A stretch of 10,034 nucleotides of DNA from GCA-016432345 sp964544105 (GTDB taxonomy: Bacteria; Patescibacteriota; Microgenomatia; Levybacterales; UBA12049). The notes under the pieces were generated by a model. That model made no database searches. It was not told where the DNA came from and worked only from the letters and a program-made list of their open reading frames with translations. The stretch is from positions 1-10,034 of the forward strand of contig CAZIZQ010000032.1 in assembly GCA_964544105.1 (NCBI GenBank). Direction: 5' to 3'. Numbering within the stretch: position 1 is the stretch's first letter; each line of letters begins with the position of its first letter. Positions 5,186 through 10,034 of the stretch are shown in pieces. The position numbers and the translations under genes are program-made.

Positions 5186-6055
5186 TTAGAAAAAAAGTAG
5201 CTCTTTCATTACCTTTGGAATCTCGTCGCACAAATCAGAGGCGTTAAAGTAGGGCCCGACCCGCTTGTAAAGCTCGTCGCCTGCTTTTTTATTAATATAA
5301 CTCCCAGAAGTTGCCGCCAAAAACGGGTCATTTTTACAATACAGCGCTGCCACCAACCCTGCCAGCACATCTCCTGTCCCACCTTTAGTCATCCCCTCAT
5401 TCCCACCCTCAACCGACACGCATCGATCCTTATCGCAAACAATATCCATCTGCCCTTTAAGTAAAACTGTACAATCGTATTCTTTAACAAGCACCTCAAC
5501 CTGTTCTTCAAGTTTTAAGTTTTGAGCTGTAGTTTTGAGATTTGAGTTTTGAGATTTGAGTTTTATCGTCTCAAACTCTCCCTGATGAGGTGTTAAAATA
5601 GCATTGTAGGGTATCAGTGAGGGCTCAATCACCTGCAGACTACCCCCATCAATAACCCACTTTTTGCGGGGATATTTTTTGAGAAGTGATTCTGTTAATT
5701 CTTTTGTGTCATCATCTCCTTGCTCTTGACCTTCCTTTCGGGGCAATCCCGGACCAATAAGCACACAATCTGCCTCATCTATGTATTCCTCTATTTTATC
5801 CCGCGCGACAATAATGCCATTTCGAAATTCCTCTTTAAGATGTAAGACAACATTGTTATTCTCTTCAACCGATGAGTAATAAACCATATCCACAATTCTA
5901 CTGGCCACAGTCAGCGGCCAAAGCGATGCGGCGTGAAACAGTTTTGACCCCCCAATCACCATCAATTTCCCATTCTGCCCTTTATGAGAATCAGGAAAGG
6001 GAGTATATAATTTTTTAAGGTCATCTGGATTAAATTTATCCATATATTTTTTCAT
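5186..6055 (-). CDS. nnrD: ADP/ATP-dependent NAD(P)H-hydrate dehydratase (carbohydrate-kinase-like domain only)
   Basis: The 289-residue protein repairs hydrated NAD(P)H by nucleotide-driven dehydration. Family landmarks are present in order: HKGQNGKLMVIGGS at about 24-37, LIGPGLPR near 100, VIDGGSL near 140, the LTPHQGEFE motif near 160, VLLKGQMDIV near 200, and the anion-hole and catalytic stretch MTKGGTGDVLAG around 230. The protein matches the dehydratase (YjeF C-terminal) half alone; no NAD(P)HX epimerase domain is fused. After LTPHQGEFE there is a low-complexity insert encoded by a 7-bp repeat. The chosen ATG (6055) has AGGA four bases upstream, supplied by the palindromic repeat in the gap; an ATG four codons later is possible. 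The stop abuts the Fic start. Confidence 0.92.
   Translation of the reverse strand: MKKYMDKFNPDDLKKLYTPFPDSHKGQNGKLMVIGGSKLFHAASLWPLTVASRIVDMVYYSSVEENNNVVLHLKEEFRNGIIVARDKIEEYIDEADCVLIGPGLPRKEGQEQGDDDTKELTESLLKKYPRKKWVIDGGSLQVIEPSLIPYNAILTPHQGEFETIKLKSQNSNLKTTAQNLKLEEQVEVLVKEYDCTVLLKGQMDIVCDKDRCVSVEGGNEGMTKGGTGDVLAGLVAALYCKNDPFLAATSGSYINKKAGDELYKRVGPYFNASDLCDEIPKVMKELLFF
5513..5560. repeat. Heptamer array in nnrD: 2 units + 6 nt + 4 units
   Basis: Two units (TTTTAAG, TTTTGAG; 5513-5526), the 6-nt spacer CTGTAG, then four units alternating TTTTGAG and ATTTGAG (5533-5560) make 48 bp, exactly the layout of the array in fic. The array is read in a different codon phase than in fic, yet gives a similar peptide (LKSQNSNLKTTAQNLK), because a 7-bp unit runs through all three phases. 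Confidence 0.92.
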
Positions 6056-6123
6056 GTCATCCTGAACTCGTTTCAGGATCTACTTTTGATGGTTTGAGAT
6101 GCTGAAATAAATTCAGCATGACA
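6055..6123. repeat. Palindromic intergenic repeat element (double hairpin, REP/MITE-like)
   Basis: This 69-bp element begins TGTCATCCTGAA and ends with the near-complementary TTCAGCATGACA (11 of 12 bases pair). Inside are two hairpins: ATCCTGAA/TTCAGGAT (6059-6066 with 6072-6079, 5-nt loop) and ATGCTGAA/TTCAGCAT (6099-6106 with 6112-6119, 5-nt loop). It fills nearly all of the 77-bp gap between recF and nnrD. Its outer end touches the nnrD start codon and provides the AGGA ribosome-binding box. Elements of the 'GTCATCCTGAA...TTCAGGAT' type are, from memory, common between genes in many bacteria, so it is probably a non-autonomous mobile repeat. Confidence 0.85.
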
Positions 6124-6132
6124 TAGATAGAG

Positions 6133-7188
6133 CTACCACAATTCTATCATATTCGCATCTTTTAGAAACTCATTTCCCACAAATTCTTTGTGCGTGGTAG
6201 TAACTATAATCTGCTGTTTTGGAATAACCTCCCATATGTGGCGTATATGTTCCTCATCAAGTTCTGAAAATATATCGTCCAAAAGAAGTAATGGCCTCTG
6301 CCCTGTTGCTTCCTCCACAAACAAAAGCTGCAAGAGTTTTAGCTGCAGGACAGCCAGCCGCTGCTGCCCCCGTGATCCAAACAATTTAACATCATGCGTT
6401 ACTTGCCTCACATTATTAAACATAAAAACAGAAAAATCGTCTCGATGCGGCCCAACCAGCGTTACCCCCGCACCCATTTCGGCATCCTTATACTGCAACA
6501 GCCGCTCTTTGGAAATAACACTTTTGTCATAAACAGCAGCAAAATCAAACACTTCTTTTTCTTTGTCATTTAAAAAAATAATAAAGTCTTCCCGCTTTTT
6601 GGTAATAACTTCTCCAGCCTGAATAAGAAGTTTATCCCAATAAGCAAATTGGCCATCATTGCGAACACCTTTTTCTCTTGCCTGCTCCAAAAGCGCGTTT
6701 CGCTGTCTTAACGCTTTGGCATACGTAATTGCTGCCTGCCTATATTCCCGATCAACTTGTGATAAAGCGTCATCCAAAAAACCTCTTCTTACCGATGGGC
6801 CATCAATAATAATCTCCAAATCCACTGGCGAAAATAACACTACAGTTAGATTACCGACAAAATCAACTTTTCGCTTTGAAACGCCATTCACAAAACATTT
6901 TTTTGTCTGCGCCAAAACTCCTGCCACTTCTCCTCTTGTTAAAACAACCTCAAGTTCTGTGCCATTTATTACACCCTTTACTCTACCCAATTCACTATCA
7001 AACCGAACAAGCTCTGCATCTTTTTCTGCCCGAAAACTTTTACCACTAGCAAGTAAATAGATTGCCTCAATAAGGTTTGTTTTTCCTGCGGTATTGGGAC
7101 CAACTACGACAGTTACTCCTTCACTGAAGTCAAAAGATGCTTTAGCATAGCTCCTGAAGTTTTGAAGCTGGAGATTTTTTAAATACAT
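6133..7188 (-). CDS. recF: DNA replication and repair protein RecF
   Basis: The 351-residue SMC-like ATPase loads RecA at single-strand gaps as part of the RecFOR pathway. The N-terminus MYLKNLQLQNFRSY is typical, followed by the Walker A motif GPNTAGKTN (30-38). The ABC signature region is FGSRGQQRLAVLQLKL at about 277-292, and Walker B with the D-loop is LLLLDDIFSELDEEH at about 302-316. Length is normal for RecF and there is no low-complexity insert, unlike most of its neighbours. The start overlaps the UMP kinase stop by one base (TAATG), so translation is probably coupled. No dnaA, dnaN or gyrB lies beside it, so this is not the classic origin-proximal recF setting. Confidence 0.95.
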   Translation of the reverse strand: MYLKNLQLQNFRSYAKASFDFSEGVTVVVGPNTAGKTNLIEAIYLLASGKSFRAEKDAELVRFDSELGRVKGVINGTELEVVLTRGEVAGVLAQTKKCFVNGVSKRKVDFVGNLTVVLFSPVDLEIIIDGPSVRRGFLDDALSQVDREYRQAAITYAKALRQRNALLEQAREKGVRNDGQFAYWDKLLIQAGEVITKKREDFIIFLNDKEKEVFDFAAVYDKSVISKERLLQYKDAEMGAGVTLVGPHRDDFSVFMFNNVRQVTHDVKLFGSRGQQRLAVLQLKLLQLLFVEEATGQRPLLLLDDIFSELDEEHIRHIWEVIPKQQIIVTTTHKEFVGNEFLKDANMIELW

Positions 7189-7895
7189 TACTCGATTGTG
7201 GTTCCTACAAACGTTTCTCCTCTAAAGTACTTTTCTATATTTTCAAAATTATTTCCGTTCATTATTACCACTTTTATGCCTAAGTTTTCGGCTTTTTGAG
7301 CAGCAATTGGGTCAAACGGAGCATTCATACCAGGCTTCCACTCATCACCCACTATCTTTCTAAATTCTTTCCAGGAAATTGTATCGATTGGTTTGGCATC
7401 AGAAAATTGTTTTGGATCTTTATCATAAACCTTATCGACATTACTTAAATTCATCACAGTCTTTACACCATAATCTTCACACAAAAGCACGGCGTCATAA
7501 TCTGTAGACCATCCTGGTTTCCACCCCGATGCCACCACCACCGGTTCTGTGGCTTTTCGAATAATGTCGTAATTTTTTACAATATAAGGGTGGGCAATGT
7601 CTTGAAAAATGGTACGAAGTAAATGTGCATTAAGGCGTGTTGCGTGAATACCTAACCAATCTAAGTCGTCTCTGTTTAATTCGTGTTTAATAACTGCTCG
7701 GGCTGCATCGCGGTAACTTCTGGCTGTTGATCCACCACCGGCAACTAAAAAGAATTGCGTGGTTCCGTCTTGAATTTTACTTCTAACAAAAGCGTTGAGT
7801 CTCGAAAGAAATGCAGTGTCAATCCCACCATGCGGAACAATTAAAGACCCGCCAATCGAGAGAATAAACCGCTTCGTGTACCCATTATTTCCCAT
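7188..7895 (-). CDS. pyrH: UMP kinase, archaeal-type amino-acid-kinase family
   Basis: The 235-residue protein phosphorylates UMP to UDP at the head of pyrimidine nucleotide synthesis. It has the amino-acid-kinase fold landmarks: FILSIGGSLIVP at about 10-21, VAGGGSTARSYRDAA at 51-65, IHATRLNA at 83-90, then PGWSTDYDAVLL and SNVDKVYDKDPKQF around 127-164. The 'GGGxTARxY' and 'ATRLNA' forms point to the archaeal-type UMP kinase rather than the usual bacterial PyrH. The frame is open up to 8009, but the extra 38 residues would overlap the zinc-finger end of fpg and lack family similarity, so I take the ATG at 7895. No strong Shine-Dalgarno box is seen. It lies 41 nt after fpg and overlaps recF by one base. 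Another amino-acid kinase activity is a less likely alternative. Confidence 0.87.
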   Translation of the reverse strand: MGNNGYTKRFILSIGGSLIVPHGGIDTAFLSRLNAFVRSKIQDGTTQFFLVAGGGSTARSYRDAARAVIKHELNRDDLDWLGIHATRLNAHLLRTIFQDIAHPYIVKNYDIIRKATEPVVVASGWKPGWSTDYDAVLLCEDYGVKTVMNLSNVDKVYDKDPKQFSDAKPIDTISWKEFRKIVGDEWKPGMNAPFDPIAAQKAENLGIKVVIMNGNNFENIEKYFRGETFVGTTIE

Positions 7896-7936
7896 CTTTG
7901 GTATCTTAACATAAGTACGAAAACCAACGCAAGGAT

Positions 7937-8812
7937 TTATCCCTGGCACCTTGGACAAAAGTAGGTGCCTCTGTTCCCCAGTGTAATTTTTTGAATTGTG
8001 GTGCCGCATTTTTTGCAGGGCTTTTTATCCAACCCGTAAACATAGGCATAATCTAAAAAGTACCCACGTCTTCCTTCGCTATCTACAAAATTAGCTCTAG
8101 TCGAACCGCCATGTTTAATACCATCGTTTAATGATTTAATAATACCTTGATGTAACTTTTTGAACTCCTCATCAGTTAGATCTTTCACCTTCGTTTTAGG
8201 ATCGATTTTGGCATCAAAACAAGCCTCGTTGGCATAAATATTACCTACTCCCGAAACAACTGATTGGTCCATAATTGCCACTTTAACAGGCATACTTTTA
8301 TGTCTTAATAAATTAGTTTTAAGAATTTGCCAGGTAAAATCCTTCTCCAACGGCTCCGGCCCCAATTTTTCAAACAAATTATGAATTATGAATTCTGAAT
8401 TCTGAATTACTTTTGCCCAACCAAAACGGCGCTGATCATTAAAATAAAGGTAAGAACCATTATCGAATTCAAAAATTACCCTCGTATGCGAATTAGGCAT
8501 CTCGCCCACCATATCCGGTGTCGGGTGTCCCCCAATAATCCTATCGTCATTCTGAATTCTGAATTTTGAATTCTGAACTAGTATTAGTTGTCCTGTCATC
8601 TTGAGATGAAAAAGCAAAGTTACTCCTCCTTCAACATCAATCCCTAATATCTTGGCCCGCCTCCAAACCTTAAGTACTTTTTTATTTTTTACCTCATCAG
8701 ATTTACCAATAAATGACTTTACCGACCTAATATCAACATTTTTAACAGTCAATCCAACAATCTTTTTTTCTAAACCAAGTCTTATTGTTTCGACTTCCGG
8801 AAGCTCTGGCAT
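7937..8812 (-). CDS. mutM: Formamidopyrimidine-DNA glycosylase (Fpg/MutM)
   Basis: The 291-residue bifunctional glycosylase/AP lyase removes 8-oxoguanine and formamidopyrimidines. The sequence begins MPELPEVETI, with the catalytic N-terminal proline and Glu3. Lys54 in RRAKILG matches the conserved lysine, FNDQRRFGW (124-132) and GVGNIYANE (188-196, H2TH region) are intact, and the C-terminal zinc finger has Cys266, Cys269, Cys286 and Cys289 with GNRGTYFCPRCQ holding the DNA-contacting arginine. It should be active. Two low-complexity loops, near residues 79-90 and 136-145, are encoded by 7-bp repeats and lie between conserved strands. A gap of 4 nt separates it from the glycosyltransferase stop, and its ribosome-binding box (AGGGA) lies within the tail of that gene. 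Confidence 0.96.
   Translation of the reverse strand: MPELPEVETIRLGLEKKIVGLTVKNVDIRSVKSFIGKSDEVKNKKVLKVWRRAKILGIDVEGGVTLLFHLKMTGQLILVQNSKFRIQNDDRIIGGHPTPDMVGEMPNSHTRVIFEFDNGSYLYFNDQRRFGWAKVIQNSEFIIHNLFEKLGPEPLEKDFTWQILKTNLLRHKSMPVKVAIMDQSVVSGVGNIYANEACFDAKIDPKTKVKDLTDEEFKKLHQGIIKSLNDGIKHGGSTRANFVDSEGRRGYFLDYAYVYGLDKKPCKKCGTTIQKITLGNRGTYFCPRCQG
8378..8405. repeat. Four-unit heptamer array in fpg (proximal to zinc finger)
   Basis: Two ATTATGA and two ATTCTGA units are read on the coding strand as TCAGAAT twice, then TCATAAT twice, encoding IQNSEFIIHN. TCATAAT would give TAA in the phase of coding-order unit 2, which is TCAGAAT instead. The units match those of the second fpg array. Confidence 0.9.
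8549..8576. repeat. Four-unit heptamer array in fpg (N-terminal domain)
   Basis: Three ATTCTGA units and one ATTTTGA unit encode VQNSKFRIQN in the loop after KMTGQLIL. It is the same unit family as the array at 8378-8405 and reads without stops in every phase on the coding strand. Confidence 0.9.
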
Positions 8813-8816
8813 AATG

Positions 8817-9911
8817 TTATCCCTTAATACTTAATACATAATTCTTAATACTTTCTTTGAATCTCTCTTTAGAAAACTTTTCTGCCTGCTTTATACAATC
8901 TTTTGGGTCTATTTTTATTAAATCAAGCCTCTTCATTGCATCCAAAAGTGAATCGACTGTTTGCTCGTTAAAAAACACTCCTGTTTTTTCATGTATGACT
9001 GTCTCTTTGTACCCCCCGCCGTTATAGGCAATGATTGGTGTGCCGCAAAAGCTTGCCTCAACTGGGGTTATGCCAAAATCTTCATCAGTTGCCAGTGCTA
9101 AAAACGCTTTTGCATTTGTATATAACTTTACTAATTCCTCATCTGACACAAAACCCAAAAACTCCACATTTTTTGGTGCTTTTTCAACAGCGTAATATCC
9201 CGATGGCGCTCCCACAATTTTTAGATTAAATCCATTCTTAACCGCTGCCTGTATTGCCAACTCCAACCCCTTCGCCCCAACTAACCTTGCAACAATTAAA
9301 TAATAGTCTTTTTTCTTATTACTTATCACTTGTTGCTTATCACTAAGTAAAACTGGCGGATAAATAACTATTGCATCTTTCCGATAGAACTTCTTAATTC
9401 TGGCTTGAACCTCCCCTGAATTGGCAATAAAATAATCTACTCTTTGGGCTGCACGAAAATCATACAAACGCATAAAGTGACCAATCAACATACCATAAAC
9501 CTTAACCGGCCAGTACTTCTGCCATTCAACAGATGTTTTATATCCATACAACCATCTAGGCGGAGTATGACAATAACAAATCTCAATAGTGTTTTTACCT
9601 TTTCTAAATCCTTTTGTCACATACCAACTAGACGAACCAATAACAACGTCATATGAAGAAAAATCAAAACTTCCCCAAATAAGGGGCGCAAAAAAGCGCA
9701 AAGGACTATGAAGAAACTTTGCAAAAAATGGAATGTAATGCGCCCAGGAAGGAATGATCTTTTTATTTTTAAACTTCTCGTACGCATTGGAATCTCTAAC
9801 ATAAAACGCCGTGTAAATCGGCGCATCAGGATATAATTCAGAAAGTGCTTCCAACACTCTCTCTGCCCCTCCATATTCCTTAATATAATCGTGAACTAAC
9901 GCAACTTTCAT
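8817..9911 (-). CDS. Glycosyltransferase family 4 (GT-B fold), WbaZ/mannosyltransferase-like
   Basis: The 364-residue protein transfers a sugar from a nucleotide donor, probably to a lipid- or cell-surface-linked glycan. Its start, MKVALVHDYIKEYGGAERVLEAL, is typical of this GT4 subgroup, and the C-terminal donor-binding domain has the EX7E motif, Glu277-DFGITPV-Glu285, followed by CGTPIIAYNGGGYKETV. There is no signal peptide or clear membrane helix; residues 60-82 are hydrophobic and aromatic and may touch the membrane. The linker between the two Rossmann domains (about 189-200) and the last dozen residues are encoded by 7-bp repeats. The start overlaps the upstream stop as ATGA, with AGGG at a suitable distance inside the preceding gene. 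The donor and acceptor cannot be named. Confidence 0.92.
   Translation of the reverse strand: MKVALVHDYIKEYGGAERVLEALSELYPDAPIYTAFYVRDSNAYEKFKNKKIIPSWAHYIPFFAKFLHSPLRFFAPLIWGSFDFSSYDVVIGSSSWYVTKGFRKGKNTIEICYCHTPPRWLYGYKTSVEWQKYWPVKVYGMLIGHFMRLYDFRAAQRVDYFIANSGEVQARIKKFYRKDAIVIYPPVLLSDKQQVISNKKKDYYLIVARLVGAKGLELAIQAAVKNGFNLKIVGAPSGYYAVEKAPKNVEFLGFVSDEELVKLYTNAKAFLALATDEDFGITPVEASFCGTPIIAYNGGGYKETVIHEKTGVFFNEQTVDSLLDAMKRLDLIKIDPKDCIKQAEKFSKERFKESIKNYVLSIKG
8823..8850. repeat. Four-unit heptamer array forming the glycosyltransferase C-terminus
   Basis: Units 1, 2 and 4 on the plus strand are CTTAATA and unit 3 is CATAATT. On the coding strand these read TATTAAG, AATTATG, TATTAAG, then TATTAAG, encoding the tail SIKNYVLSIK just before the stop. 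TATTAAG read in the phase of coding unit 2 would give TAA; that unit is AATTATG. The array also lies next to the ribosome-binding box of fpg. Confidence 0.88.
9315..9342. repeat. Four-unit heptamer array in the glycosyltransferase interdomain linker
   Basis: On the coding strand, units 1 and 3 are TGATAAG, unit 2 is CAACAAG and unit 4 is TAATAAG, encoding LSDKQQVISNK. Unit 2 lies in the phase where TGATAAG would read as two consecutive stops (TGA TAA). Instead it reads CAA CAA (Gln-Gln). Confidence 0.88.
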
Positions 9912-10034
9912 CGTCTTGCCCTGTCTTTTCTCTTGACTTTCTTATTTTTCTGTGTTACTATATTTTTATAAGATCGAGTTTGAGCGTCGACCAGAGTTGA
10001 AAGACATTCTCTTAAACGCCCATCGGTCTTTTTT
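9908..10034 (-). CDS. C-terminal 41 residues of an unidentified protein (cut by window edge)
   Basis: A frame is open from the right edge to a TGA at 9908-9910 that overlaps the glycosyltransferase ATG in a 4-nt ATGA arrangement, the same arrangement used at two other junctions in this window. The tail is strongly basic (about half Lys/Arg in the last 20 residues), with no recognisable motif. The overlap and the AGGG box for the next gene placed inside it argue that it is a real gene end. Its position suggests a role near the glycosyltransferase, but the function cannot be inferred. Confidence 0.6.
   Translation of the reverse strand, partial: KKTDGRLRECLSTLVDAQTRSYKNIVTQKNKKVKRKDRARR

Noticed and set aside
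7896..8009. N-terminal extension of the UMP kinase reading frame to 8009
   Set aside because: It would overlap the zinc-finger coding end of fpg by 73 bp and adds residues with no family similarity; the ATG at 7895 directly precedes the conserved kinase start.
1925..9342. CRISPR interpretation of the multiple short repeats
   Set aside because: The repeats are 7-bp or 9-bp tandem units with no spacers of uniform length, lie inside coding genes and have no cas genes nearby.

Overview
The window looks like a piece of a small bacterial genome of the Candidate Phyla Radiation (Patescibacteria), most likely a Microgenomates-type lineage. This is an inference from gene content, not a search. It rests on an archaeal-style ATP-dependent DNA ligase and an archaeal-style UMP kinase among ordinary bacterial genes (recF, mutM/fpg), a four-helix-bundle (23S intervening-sequence type) protein, A+T-rich sequence, tight packing, and many start/stop overlaps.

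Every gene I can support lies on the minus strand and is read right to left. From the right edge: the C-terminus of an unidentified protein (9908-10034); a GT4 glycosyltransferase (8817-9911); formamidopyrimidine-DNA glycosylase (7937-8812); UMP kinase (7188-7895); RecF (6133-7188); a palindromic intergenic repeat (6055-6123); NAD(P)H-hydrate dehydratase (5186-6055); a Fic-domain protein (4106-5185). A clear sigma70-type promoter with a palindromic operator (about 4050-4094) then starts a second unit: a Phd/YefM-type antitoxin, a PIN-domain (VapC-like) toxin and the ATP-dependent DNA ligase, each joined by ATGA overlaps. After that come the four-helix-bundle protein (1128-1658) and the first 309 residues of a further protein (1-928) that runs off the left edge and may be a second Fic protein.

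Functionally the block mixes DNA repair (Fpg, RecF, ligase), nucleotide and cofactor upkeep (UMP kinase, NAD(P)H-hydrate repair), surface polysaccharide synthesis (the glycosyltransferase) and toxin-like modules (PIN/Phd, Fic). The TA promoter appears to drive the ligase as well.

The most unusual signal is not a gene. Eight short arrays of degenerate 7-bp units sit in frame inside otherwise well-conserved proteins (ligase x2, Fic, NAD(P)H-hydrate dehydratase, Fpg x2, glycosyltransferase x2). Each has a core of exactly four units (28 bp), and two of them share an identical 2 units + 6 nt + 4 units layout. Neighbouring arrays share their unit sequence. In arrays whose unit could read as a stop, the unit lying in the stop phase is altered. 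A separate 9-bp tandem repeat occurs twice, once across the ligase stop/four-helix-bundle start and once inside the four-helix-bundle gene, both read as Tyr-Asn-x. No tRNA, rRNA, CRISPR array, IS element or intrinsic terminator was found. The only gene-free stretches are short (the longest is 199 bp, 929-1127).
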